Shown: piece after piece, positions 1 through 7,893 of the stretch
Layout: each line of letters opens with the position of its first letter
How positions within the stretch are numbered: position 1 is the stretch's first letter
Source of the DNA: Blastococcus sp. Marseille-P5729
GTDB taxonomy: Bacteria > Actinomycetota > Actinomycetes > Mycobacteriales > Antricoccaceae
Length of the DNA: 64,000 bases
Assembly (NCBI RefSeq): GCF_900292035.1
Contig: NZ_OMPO01000003.1
Location: 310,001-374,000 of the forward strand
Direction: 5' to 3'
Made by a program: the position numbers and the translations under genes
Notes under the pieces: generated by a model
Seen by the model: the letters and a program-made list of their open reading frames with translations, nothing else
Database searches by the model: none
Told to the model about the DNA's origin: nothing

Positions 1-1031
1 GATTCCGCCCGGCGGCGGTAGAGGTGCGGGGTGGTCTCGACGGTGAAGCCGATCCCGCCGTACACCTGGATGCCGGTGGCGGCGACGTCGACGAACCGCT
101 CCGCGCAGTAGAAAGACGCCGTGGCGACGAGCTCGGCGGCGTCCGGCTCGTCCGCGACCTGCGAGTCGGTCGCCAGGCGGGCGACCGACAGGGCCGATTC
201 CGCGTTGACGAAGGCGTCCGCCAGCAGGTGCTTGATCGCCTGGAAGCTGCCGATCTCGCGGCCGAACTGCACGCGCTGCTTGGCGTAGTCGGTGGCAACG
301 CGCAGCGCGGCCACCGCGCCGCCGGCGCTCTCGGCCGCGAGTGCGAGGCGGCCGGCGGTGAGCATCGCCTCGAACGCCGCGCGTCCGCGGTCGCCTCGCG
401 CGAGAGTGACGGCAGGTGCGGAGGCCGCTGTGACGTCGGCCAGGCCCCGCGTGAGGTCGAACGAGGCGCGAGGGGTGATGGTCAGGTCGGCGGCCTCGAC
501 GGCGGCGATCTGCTCGCCACCTGCCCCGACCAGTAGGACGACGTCCGCGATGTCGGCGTCGATCACGTACCGCCGCTGGGCGTCGACCCGATCGGCGTCG
601 AAGGCCCACAGCGGAGCATCGCTCGCGCTGCCGGTCTGATCCTCGGCCCATGCGACCGTGGCGATCGCGCCCTCCGCGATGCGCCGCAGCAGACCGGCGG
701 CGTCGTCGGATTCTTCGGTCAGCGCGTTCAGCAGTGCCGGGGCTAGCACCCCGGAGGCCAGGAAGGGGACGGCGGCCACGTGCTCGCCGAGTGTTTCGGC
801 GACACGCCCGGCCTCGACGAGCGTTGCCCCATCACCGCCATGCTCCTCGGCGACCAGCAGGGCGCCGACACCGAGTTCGCTGACGAGTGCCCGCCAGCCG
901 GCCTGGGCAGCCTCGGCATCCCGCACCTCACCGGGGCGGGCCCGCGTCGGGTCGGGCAGTCGCTCCTTGCAGAACGACCGGATCGTCGTGGCGAGCTCGT
1001 CGAGCTCGCTGGGTGGGGTGGCGGCAGTCAT
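1..1031 (-). CDS. Acyl-CoA dehydrogenase family protein (C-terminus off the window)
   Basis: Flavoenzyme of the acyl-CoA dehydrogenase superfamily, expected to oxidise an acyl-CoA to the 2-enoyl-CoA with FAD. About 343 codons are present and the gene runs off the left edge. Visible family marks are an N-terminal helical domain (ELDELATTIRSFCKERLP), the LGE/PFLAS middle segment, the C-terminal motif YAKQRVQFGREIGSFQAIKH and, near the edge, IQVYGGIGFTVETTPHLY. The start ATG at 1031 is preceded by GGAGG at 5 nt. The substrate is unknown; this shorter, divergent subtype is common in sterol and branched-acid catabolic loci of actinomycetes (family knowledge). A small palindrome about 40 bp upstream may be its operator. 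Confidence 0.85.
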   Translation of the reverse strand, partial: MTAATPPSELDELATTIRSFCKERLPDPTRARPGEVRDAEAAQAGWRALVSELGVGALLVAEEHGGDGATLVEAGRVAETLGEHVAAVPFLASGVLAPALLNALTEESDDAAGLLRRIAEGAIATVAWAEDQTGSASDAPLWAFDADRVDAQRRYVIDADIADVVLLVGAGGEQIAAVEAADLTITPRASFDLTRGLADVTAASAPAVTLARGDRGRAAFEAMLTAGRLALAAESAGGAVAALRVATDYAKQRVQFGREIGSFQAIKHLLADAFVNAESALSVARLATDSQVADEPDAAELVATASFYCAERFVDVAATGIQVYGGIGFTVETTPHLYRRRAE

Positions 1032-1070
1032 CGGAGCCTCCGAGTGTGAAAACCGGCAGTGCCCGCGATT

Positions 1071-1082
1071 CTGACACGTCAG
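1071..1082. promoter_or_regulatory. Small palindrome upstream of the acyl-CoA dehydrogenase
   Basis: CTGACACGTCAG has perfect 5-bp arms around a 2-nt centre, 40 bp ahead of the dehydrogenase start, and is followed by GTCAACT. Its size and place fit a TetR/FadR-type operator. No cognate regulator lies within the window edge, so this is inference. Confidence 0.35.
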
Positions 1083-1285
1083 TCAACTTCTGCCGAGCCC
1101 GGGTGAGCGACAGTGTCTCCATCATGCGGAGTGCGCGTGTCAACTCTTCGCGTACCCGCCGACCGGGAGAGGCATTCCATGGTGGTCGTCGAACGAAGCG
1201 AGGAACGAGCGGAGTGGAGACGTCCGCAGGTCCGTGTGAAGGCCGCCATCGCGGGTGCTGCCGTCGCATCCCACCGGCCAGCGGG
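1083..1285. other. Intergenic stretch between the dehydrogenase promoter and gltX end
   Basis: No convincing gene is visible. Around 1189-1220 the sequence is rich in GAACGAAGCGAG-like segments, a composition often seen between actinomycete genes. It separates a gene starting leftward from the 3' end of gltX, which is transcribed the same way. Confidence 0.4.
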
Positions 1286-2746
1286 TTAGAGCGTCTCGCG
1301 GAAGCGGCGGAGGCGGGCAAGCGTGGACTCGCGGCCGAGCAGCTCCATGGACTCGAACAGCGGCGGCGACACTCGCGAGCCGGTCACGCCGACGCGCAGC
1401 GGCCCGAAGGCGAGCTTGGGCTTGATGCCGAGGCCGTCGACGACTGCCTCGCGCAGCGCCGCCTCGATGGACGGTGAATCCCAGGCCGAGACGTCCTCCA
1501 GTGCGGTGATCGCGGCATCGAGCACCGCCGGCGAGTCGTTATTGAGCGCCTTCGATATGTCGTCCGCGAACTCGATCTCGTCGTCCGGCGTGAACAGGAA
1601 CTGCAGTTTGGGCAGTGCCTCCGACAACAGCACGAGACGCTCCTGGATCAGCGGGGCGGCACCCAGCAGCAGCTCGACCTGCTCGGCGGAGGGCGTCCAT
1701 GCACCCGTGTAGGCGTAGTGCTCGACGATCCGATCCGTGAGCTGCTCGGCGCTCAGCGACCGGATGTAGTGGCCGTTGAGCCAGTCGAGCTTCTTCAGGT
1801 CGAAGATCGGCCCTACCGTGTTGACCTTCGCCCAGTCGAAGCCCTCGACGAAGTCCTCGAAGGTCGCGACCTCGGTATCGCCCTCGACCGGCGGGTAGGC
1901 GAGCAGCTGCAGGAAGGTGCGCAGCGCCTCGGGCAGGTAGCCCTGCTCGCGGAACCAGGTCAGCCGCGCCGCCGGGTTCTTGCGCTTGGAGATCTTCGAC
2001 TTGTCGGTGTTGCGCAGCAGCGGCATGTGCGCGAGCGCCGGCGGGTTCAGTCCGAGCATCCGGTAGAGCAGCACGTGCTTCGGTGTCGAGGAGATCCATT
2101 CCTCACCGCGGACGACGTGCGTGATCCCCATGAGGTGATCGTCGACGACCACGGCGAGGTGGTACGTCGGGAAGCCGTCTGCCTTCAGGATCACCTGGTC
2201 GTCGGGTCGCGGCGCCGACACGCGCCCGCGGATGATGTCCTCGAACTCGAGTGAGACGTCGTCCGGCACGAGCATGCGGACGACCGGGTTCTCGCTGAAG
2301 CCCGGCAGCGCGGCACGCTCCTCGCGGGTCTTGCCGTGGCAGAGCCGGTCGTAGCCGGTCACCGACGCCTTGGCCGCCTGCTGCTGCTCGCGCAGCTCCT
2401 TCAGCCGCTCGGACGAGCACCAGCAGTAGTAGGCATCGCCGGACTCCAACAGCTGCTCGACGAACGGCCGGTAGGTCTCCAGGCGCCCGCTCTGCCGGTC
2501 CGGCGCGTACGGGCCGCCGACGTCCGGGCCCTCGTCCCAGTCGAGCTCCAGCCAGTGCAGGGTGTCGAAGACCTGCTGCTCGGACTCCGGGACATAGCGC
2601 TGGCGGTCGGTGTCCTCGATGCGCAGCACGAACTGACCGCCGGTCTTGCGGGCGTAGGCGAGGTTGAACAGCGACATGTACGCCGTCCCGACATGGGGAT
2701 CACCGGTGGGAGAGGGCGCAACGCGAAGACGAGCAGGTGTAGTCAT
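1286..2746 (-). CDS. gltX: Glutamate--tRNA ligase
   Basis: Class I aminoacyl-tRNA synthetase charging tRNA-Glu, cytoplasmic. At 486 residues it is of normal bacterial GluRS length. The HIGH-type motif PSPTGDPHVGTAY is at residues 11-23 and the KMSKS-type motif KISKR at 251-255. A CxC pair (C108, C110) followed by YDRLC (C136) looks like the GluRS zinc knuckle. The start ATG at 2746 has no Shine-Dalgarno; TAACCT (2756-2761) lies 9 nt upstream, so the mRNA is probably leaderless or nearly so. It is divergent from glnS with only 55 bp between start codons. Having a separate GlnRS next door suggests this GluRS need only charge tRNA-Glu, but discrimination cannot be read from the sequence. Confidence 0.97.
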   Translation of the reverse strand: MTTPARLRVAPSPTGDPHVGTAYMSLFNLAYARKTGGQFVLRIEDTDRQRYVPESEQQVFDTLHWLELDWDEGPDVGGPYAPDRQSGRLETYRPFVEQLLESGDAYYCWCSSERLKELREQQQAAKASVTGYDRLCHGKTREERAALPGFSENPVVRMLVPDDVSLEFEDIIRGRVSAPRPDDQVILKADGFPTYHLAVVVDDHLMGITHVVRGEEWISSTPKHVLLYRMLGLNPPALAHMPLLRNTDKSKISKRKNPAARLTWFREQGYLPEALRTFLQLLAYPPVEGDTEVATFEDFVEGFDWAKVNTVGPIFDLKKLDWLNGHYIRSLSAEQLTDRIVEHYAYTGAWTPSAEQVELLLGAAPLIQERLVLLSEALPKLQFLFTPDDEIEFADDISKALNNDSPAVLDAAITALEDVSAWDSPSIEAALREAVVDGLGIKPKLAFGPLRVGVTGSRVSPPLFESMELLGRESTLARLRRFRETL

Positions 2747-2801
2747 GATGCGTTCAGGTTACCGACCGGGTGGGGGAGGGCGCGTTGGTAATCTGGCGCG
2801 C
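2747..2801. promoter_or_regulatory. Shared gltX/glnS divergent promoter region, leaderless
   Basis: Only 55 bp separate the two start codons. Toward glnS, TAATCT (2789-2794) is followed by exactly 7 nt and the ATG. Toward gltX, TAACCT (2756-2761, minus strand) precedes the ATG by 9 nt. Neither start has a ribosome-binding site. Both boxes fit the actinomycete -10 consensus TAnnnT, so both transcripts are inferred to begin at or within a few nucleotides of the start codon. There is no room for a T-box leader. Confidence 0.6.
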
Positions 2802-4496
2802 ATGACCGACCCCTCGGCGGGAGCCACCGACTTCATCTCCGACATCGTCCGCGCGGACAACGCCAGCGGCGTCTTCGGTGGCCGGGTCCAGACCAGGTTC
2901 CCGCCCGAACCCAACGGATACCTGCATATCGGCCACGCGAAGTCGATCGCGGTCAACTTCGGCACCGCCGAGCGCTTCGGCGGCCAATGCAAGCTGCGCT
3001 TCGACGACACCAACCCCGACACCGAGGACGCTGAGTACGTCGACGCGATCGTTCGCGACACCGCATGGCTGCTCGGCTACGCACCGGTTGACGTCGTCTA
3101 CACCTCCGATTACTTCGAGCAGCTCTACGCCTGGGCCGAGCTGCTGATCAACGAGGGCAAGGCATACGTCGACGACCAGGACGGCGACACCATCTCCGAG
3201 CAGCGCGGCGGCTACGGCAAGCCCGGCCTCGAGTCGCCGTATCGCAACCGGCCGGCGTCCGAGTCGCTGGACCTGCTGCGTCGGATGCGTGGCGGCGAGT
3301 TCCCTGACGGCTCGCGCTGCCTGCGCGCGAAGATCGACATGCAGGCCGAGAACATGTGGCTGCGTGACCCGGTGCTCTACCGGATCCGCCGCGGGCACCA
3401 CCACCGCACGGGGGAGGAGTGGTGCATCTACCCGACGTACGACTGGGCACATGGGCAGAGTGATGCGATCGAGGGCGTCACCCACTCGCTGTGCACTATG
3501 GAGTTCGAATCGCACCGCCCGCTCTACGACTGGTGCCTCGAGCAGCTGCCGCTGCCGTACGAGAAGCCGCAGCAGACCGAGTTCGCCCGCCTGGAGATCA
3601 CCCACACGATCACCTCGAAGCGCCGGCTGCGCACCCTCGTCGAGGACGGCGTGGTCGACGGGTGGTCCGACGCCCGGATGCCGACCTTGTCTGGCCTGCG
3701 CCGGCGCGGTTACCCGGCGTCCGCGATCCGCGAGTTCTGCGCCGAGACCGGCACCACGCGCACCAACTCGCGGCAGTCCATCGAGCTGCTCGAGTGGTAC
3801 GTGCGGCGTTCGCTGAACCTCACCGCGCAGCGCCGCATGGTGGTGCTGCGCCCGTTGCGGCTGGTGCTCGACAACTGGCCGGTGGACGACTCAGGCAACC
3901 CGGTGGTCGAGCACTTCGAGGTCGCCAACAACCCCGAGAACCCGGACGACGGCGTCCGCCGCGTGGCCTTCACCGGCGAGCTGGTCATCGAGCAGGACGA
4001 CTTCGCCGAGGTGCCGCCGCCGAAGTTCTTCCGGCTCTCGCCGGGCAAGGAGGTGCGGCTGCGCGGCGCCTACCTGATCACCGCGACGGACGTCGTGAAG
4101 GACGACGACGGCAACGTCATCGAGGTGCGGGCCACGTACGACCCCGACTCGAAGGGCGGCACCGCGCCCGACGGCCGCAAGGTCAAGTCCACGATGCACT
4201 GGGTGTCGGTGCCGCACGCCGTGCCGGTGCGGGCCGCGCTGTACGACCGACTGTTCACCGCCGCCGTGCCGGGGGAGGCGACCGACGAGCCCCTCGATGA
4301 CCTCAATCCCGACTCGCGGGAGCTGCTGGGCGGGGCGCTCGCCGAGGCCGTAGTGGCGGACGCCGACCCTGGTCAGGTGCTGCAGTTCGAGCGGCTGGGC
4401 TACTTCGCCAACGATACCGACGAGCCGGGGCTCTTCCACCGCACCGTCGGTCTGCGTGACGAGTGGGCCGCCATTCAGAAGCGCGCTGCCAGGTAG
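2802..4496 (+). CDS. glnS: Glutamine--tRNA ligase
   Basis: Class I synthetase attaching glutamine directly to tRNA-Gln. It has 564 residues from ATG 2802, close to the E. coli GlnRS length. HIGH is at residues 42-45 within PPEPNGYLHIGHAKSI, the KMSKS equivalent TSKRR at 271-275, and the two beta-barrel anticodon-binding domains occupy the C-terminal third. I chose 2802 over the upstream in-frame ATG at 2664, which would lie inside gltX, because TAATCT sits 7 nt before 2802. Most actinomycetes make Gln-tRNA indirectly with GatCAB, so a full GlnRS is noteworthy and may be acquired (inference). Confidence 0.96.
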   Translation: MTDPSAGATDFISDIVRADNASGVFGGRVQTRFPPEPNGYLHIGHAKSIAVNFGTAERFGGQCKLRFDDTNPDTEDAEYVDAIVRDTAWLLGYAPVDVVYTSDYFEQLYAWAELLINEGKAYVDDQDGDTISEQRGGYGKPGLESPYRNRPASESLDLLRRMRGGEFPDGSRCLRAKIDMQAENMWLRDPVLYRIRRGHHHRTGEEWCIYPTYDWAHGQSDAIEGVTHSLCTMEFESHRPLYDWCLEQLPLPYEKPQQTEFARLEITHTITSKRRLRTLVEDGVVDGWSDARMPTLSGLRRRGYPASAIREFCAETGTTRTNSRQSIELLEWYVRRSLNLTAQRRMVVLRPLRLVLDNWPVDDSGNPVVEHFEVANNPENPDDGVRRVAFTGELVIEQDDFAEVPPPKFFRLSPGKEVRLRGAYLITATDVVKDDDGNVIEVRATYDPDSKGGTAPDGRKVKSTMHWVSVPHAVPVRAALYDRLFTAAVPGEATDEPLDDLNPDSRELLGGALAEAVVADADPGQVLQFERLGYFANDTDEPGLFHRTVGLRDEWAAIQKRAAR

Positions 4497-4654
4497 CCGC
4501 CGAAGCCGCTGTCCACAGGGTTGTCGGATGTCGTTCGTGCAACGTAGGTTGGAGCATGGCCTCACGGTGCTGGATGCCTGGACGCGGCACGAGCCGGTCA
4601 GCTGGGACCACCGCATCGGGCTGGAGCGGGTGAAAGCCATCGCATCCGCCGGGG

Positions 4655-5308
4655 CTACAGCAGGCCGACGTCGTGCGCGAACAGCACCAGCCCGACCCGG
4701 TCACGTGACTGGGTCTTGTGCAGCAGCCGACCGATGTGGGTCTTCACCGTGCCCTCGGCCATGTGCAGGGATGCTGCGATTTCCGGGTTCGTCGCGCCCG
4801 TGCAGACCTCGGCGAGCACCTCACGCTCACGCTCGGTGAGCGAGTCCAGCCGCTGGTCGTCCACCTGCGCCGACGGGACGACGGGGGAGAACTGCTGCAG
4901 CAGTCGCCTGGTCGCGCTGGGCGCCAGGACCGCCTCGCCGGATGCGATCGACCGGATGCCCGACAGCAGCTCGTCCGGCCGGGCGCCCTTGAGCAGGAAC
5001 CCGCTCGCCCCGGCCTGGAGCGCCGACACGAGATGCTCATCGGTATCGAAGGTGGTCAATATCAGGATCCTCGGAGCGTCGTCGCCGTAGCGCTCCATCA
5101 CCGCCCGGGTAGCCGCGACGCCGTCGAGCTGCGGCATCCGGATGTCCATCACCACCAGATCGCACGGGGTGGCGGCGAGCTGGCCCAGCACCTCGGTGCC
5201 GTCGCTGCACTCGCCGACTACCTCCATGTCGTCCTGCGAGTTGATCACCATCGCGAAGCCGCTGCGCACCAGCGCCTGGTCATCGACGAGCACGATTCTG
5301 ATCGTCAT
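4655..5308 (-). CDS. LuxR/NarL-family response regulator
   Basis: DNA-binding response regulator of 217 residues. The receiver domain (1-120) has acidic residues D9/D10, the phosphoacceptor D55 in VVMDIRMP, and the switch lysine in FLLKGA. The C-terminal LuxR helix-turn-helix is marked by LTEREREVLAEVCTGATNPEIA and VKTHIGRLL. Its start overlaps the stop of the upstream kinase by 4 nt (5305-5308), so the pair is translationally coupled and this is almost certainly the cognate regulator of that kinase. The target genes are not evident. Confidence 0.95.
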   Translation of the reverse strand: MTIRIVLVDDQALVRSGFAMVINSQDDMEVVGECSDGTEVLGQLAATPCDLVVMDIRMPQLDGVAATRAVMERYGDDAPRILILTTFDTDEHLVSALQAGASGFLLKGARPDELLSGIRSIASGEAVLAPSATRRLLQQFSPVVPSAQVDDQRLDSLTEREREVLAEVCTGATNPEIAASLHMAEGTVKTHIGRLLHKTQSRDRVGLVLFAHDVGLL

Positions 5309-6549
5309 GAGGTCCTCTCGGTCGGGGTAGCGGGAAGCGGGATGGTGGCGCGGACGGCGAACCCGCCGCCGACTCGGGGCCCGGCCTCGAACGAGCCGGC
5401 GTACTGCTCCACTCGGGTCTGCATGCCTCGAAGGCCGTTGCCGCCACCGTCGGAGGTGGTGATCCCGCGGCCGTCATCCTCGACGTCGACACGAAGCAAC
5501 GAGCCGGTGTGTGCCACGCGCGCGTGCGCGACCGCCTTCGGTCCCGCGTGCTTGAGGGTGTTGGTCAACGCCTCCTGGACGATGCGATAGGCCGAGAGCG
5601 AGATGCCGGGTGGGACGGCGTCCAGCGCTCCCTCCGTGTGCAGATCGACCTGCAGTCCGGCTCGCTCGACATTGCTCACGAGGTCCGGCAGGTCGTGCAG
5701 GGTCTTGGCCGGCGCCAGCTCGCTGGTGGGGTCCTCGCCGCGGCGCAGGGCGGCGACCTTGGCTCGGATCTCGTCGAGCGCCTCCCTGCTGGTCTCGCCG
5801 ATCTGCTCGATCGCCTGCTGCGCGCGCCCGGGGTCCTTCTGCACCAGCATGGCCGCGCCGTCCGCCTGCGCGACGATGATCGCCAGCGAGTGCGCGAGGA
5901 TGTCGTGCGTCTCGGCGGCCAGCCGGCCGCGCTCCTGCTCCGTCGCGAGGCGGAGCTGCTGATCGGCCTCGTGCTGCAACAGCCGGTTGCGTTCGTCCAG
6001 ACCGGCCATCTGCGCGTCGATGGCCCGCGCCTTCGCGCGCTGGGAGCGCCCGAGCGCATAGCTGATCACGGTCACCAGCCACATGCCGCCGATCGCGATG
6101 GCGAAGTCGGTCAGCCCGACCTCGACGCCGAACTCGCGGGGCCCGCGAAGCACCCAGTAGATCCCGGCCCAGACCGCTCCGCCGAGCGCGAGAACCAGCG
6201 CGCTGTAGCCGAACCACACCGGGCAGTAACGTGCGGCGACGTGCACGGCGACGAGCACGAGGATGTCGCTCGGCGCTCCGGAGGTCGTCGGCACCAGGAG
6301 CATCTCGAGGACGGCGATGACAGCGGTACCGCCGACGTACACCAGCGGATAGGTGCGGCGGATCACCATGATCAAACACATGACGACCGGCACCAGCTGC
6401 GCGACGGGGCCGTACTCGATGCCGAAGGTTGTGCCCCCGAGAATGCCCAGCACCAGTGTGCAGACGATCGCGATGAGGGTGTCCGCGACCAGCACGTTGC
6501 GCTCGTACCAGCTGGCCGGCTGCAGAGTGCGGGGGACGGGCGAGCTCAC
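5305..6549 (-). CDS. Sensor histidine kinase (HisKA_3, DesK-like)
   Basis: Membrane kinase of 414 residues. The N-terminal region has about five hydrophobic helices between residues 18 and 165 with no large extracellular domain. A coiled-coil linker (170-205) leads to the HisKA_3 H-box with ETHDILAHSL and phospho-acceptor H215. The C-terminal HATPase_c domain carries VDVEDDGRGI and GNGLRGMQTRVEQYAG. It lies upstream of and overlaps its response regulator gene. The input signal is unknown; DesK-like kinases often sense membrane state (family knowledge). A hairpin with GGTCTC arms lies just upstream of its start. Confidence 0.95.
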   Translation of the reverse strand: MSSPVPRTLQPASWYERNVLVADTLIAIVCTLVLGILGGTTFGIEYGPVAQLVPVVMCLIMVIRRTYPLVYVGGTAVIAVLEMLLVPTTSGAPSDILVLVAVHVAARYCPVWFGYSALVLALGGAVWAGIYWVLRGPREFGVEVGLTDFAIAIGGMWLVTVISYALGRSQRAKARAIDAQMAGLDERNRLLQHEADQQLRLATEQERGRLAAETHDILAHSLAIIVAQADGAAMLVQKDPGRAQQAIEQIGETSREALDEIRAKVAALRRGEDPTSELAPAKTLHDLPDLVSNVERAGLQVDLHTEGALDAVPPGISLSAYRIVQEALTNTLKHAGPKAVAHARVAHTGSLLRVDVEDDGRGITTSDGGGNGLRGMQTRVEQYAGSFEAGPRVGGGFAVRATIPLPATPTERTS

Positions 6550-6614
6550 CGGCCCAGGCTACTGGCCGAGGGCGCCGACGACATCCGACCAGGGTCTGCC
6601 CCGGCGTACCACCA

Positions 6615-6641
6615 CGGTCTCAGGGAGCAGTTTTGAGACCG
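6615..6641. promoter_or_regulatory. Inverted repeat upstream of the two-component operon
   Basis: CGGTCTCA (6615-6622) and TGAGACCG (6634-6641) form a perfect 8-bp inverted repeat with an 11-nt loop. GGTCTCAGGGAG (6616-6627) recurs with one mismatch as GGTCTCGGGGAG (6654-6665). The repeat lies 65 bp before the kinase start and 30 bp after the alkyltransferase stop. It could be an operator for the NarL-type regulator (autoregulation) or a weak terminator; there is no T-run, so I favour an operator. Confidence 0.4.
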
Positions 6642-6670
6642 ATCCCAAGGACTGGTCTCGGGGAGTGGGC

Positions 6671-7261
6671 TCAGGTCGCCTCGAGGGCGAGCAGGACTCG
6701 CTTGGCTTCGGTGCCGCCGAGGTACTGCCCGATGCTGCCGTCGCTACGCACCACGCGGTGGCAGGGAACGACGATCGGGACCGGGTTGTGCCCGCACGCC
6801 GACCCGACCGCGCGCACGGCCTTCGGGCGGCCGATGGCTGCGGCGATATCGGCGTACGACGCCGTCCGGCCGTAGGCGATCGAGGGCAGGTGCTCGATCA
6901 CGGCACGCCGGAATCCGTCGATCAGCCGCAGGTCCAGCGGCAGGTCGATCGTCTGCATCTCGCCGCTGAAGTACTGATCGACGCCGCGTGCCTCGGCCTC
7001 CAGCTGACCGGGTGCCTCGAGGATGCGGGGGCTCACCGCTGCCGCCAGCTCGCTCAGTACCGTGTCAAAGCCTTCGAGCGCGAACGCCACGCGCACCAGG
7101 CCGACGGGTGTCCGCGCCAGCAGCAGCGAGCCGAGGGGGGAGTCGACGATCCGGTAGGCGACGTCCAGGGAGCCGTCGAGGACTGCGGCGTCGACCAGAC
7201 CGTCGCGCAGCCGAGAGACGTCGGCTGATGCGGCGGCCAGCCGCTGCGGGAGATCAGGCAC
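6671..7261 (-). CDS. ogt: Methylated-DNA--[protein]-cysteine S-methyltransferase
   Basis: Suicide repair protein that moves O6-alkyl groups from guanine to its own cysteine. It has 196 residues from GTG 7261. The active-site motif PCHRVV places the acceptor cysteine at C167. Upstream, RTASYADIAAAIGRPKAVRAVG contains the helix-turn-helix with the arginine finger region. GTG 7261 was chosen because AAGGAG lies 7 nt upstream. An upstream in-frame ATG at 7279 would overlap the preceding gene further and has no such site. The gene overlaps the end of the sigma-factor gene by 8 nt, so the two are co-translated. Confidence 0.93.
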   Translation of the reverse strand: MPDLPQRLAAASADVSRLRDGLVDAAVLDGSLDVAYRIVDSPLGSLLLARTPVGLVRVAFALEGFDTVLSELAAAVSPRILEAPGQLEAEARGVDQYFSGEMQTIDLPLDLRLIDGFRRAVIEHLPSIAYGRTASYADIAAAIGRPKAVRAVGSACGHNPVPIVVPCHRVVRSDGSIGQYLGGTEAKRVLLALEAT

Positions 7262-7742
7262 GGTCGGGCTCCTTGTCATAGTTGTATCGGAGGGTGCGGA
7301 CGCCGTCCGCAGCGGCGCGACGCGCGGCTGCTTCGCTGCCACCGACGATCTCGGCGATCTGGCGGTAGCTCAGGTCAGCCACATATCGATAGGCCACGCA
7401 CAGCCGTTGCTTCTCAGGCAGCGTGCGGACGGCGTCCCATAACGCCTCGTCGGGTTCCTGGGGCTCATCGCCGAAGCGGCCATGTGGCTCGGGCGGGTCG
7501 GCCATCGGGGCCGGGCGGCGCTCGCGGGCGCGGACCAGATCGATCACCTTACGGTGCGCGATGGTGACCAGCCAGGCTTCGATGCTGGCGGTCGGGGCGA
7601 GCTGCGGATAGGCGCGCAGGGCGGCCAGGAAGGTGGCCGACCAGGCGTCGTCGGCGTCCGCGCGCGGCAGACTGCTGCGGCACACGCGCAGCACGGCCGG
7701 GCCGTACTTTCGCACGACCTGATCGAAGGGCGGCAGTCTCAT
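7254..7742 (-). CDS. RNA polymerase sigma factor, ECF-like
   Basis: Sigma-70-family protein of 162 residues from ATG 7742. Region 2 has DADDAWSATFLAALRAYPQL and the WLVTIAHRKVIDLVRARERR segment. Region 4 has LPEKQRLCVAYRYVADLSYRQIAEIVGGSEAAARR. No anti-sigma gene is adjacent; the only partner is the overlapping alkyltransferase downstream, which suggests a role in the alkylation response (inference from context). In-frame sequence continues upstream to 7862, but it is Pro/Ser-rich and contains a hairpin, so the shorter start fits family length. No clear ribosome-binding site is seen. Confidence 0.85.
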   Translation of the reverse strand: MRLPPFDQVVRKYGPAVLRVCRSSLPRADADDAWSATFLAALRAYPQLAPTASIEAWLVTIAHRKVIDLVRARERRPAPMADPPEPHGRFGDEPQEPDEALWDAVRTLPEKQRLCVAYRYVADLSYRQIAEIVGGSEAAARRAAADGVRTLRYNYDKEPDRA

Positions 7743-7808
7743 ACTTGGTAGACGTCGCGGCGGCGGATGCTGTGAGGTCTCGGAACGAGAACCGGGCGAG
7801 GGAGGTGC

Positions 7809-7836
7809 TCGGTGCGGGCTGTAACAGCCGCACCGA
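7809..7836. terminator. Strong hairpin downstream of the cox genes
   Basis: TCGGTGCGGGCTG (7809-7821) pairs with CAGCCGCACCGA (7825-7836), a 12-bp stem with one bulged G and a TAA loop. It lies between the coxG stop and the sigma-factor start. There is no T-run on either side. A transcription terminator for the leftward cox operon is the likely function. Confidence 0.5.
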
Positions 7837-7893
7837 ACCCCCGCCCCGCCCGGAATGCTCACCCCTGCTCGGATGCCCCGAGCTCGCGTCCTG

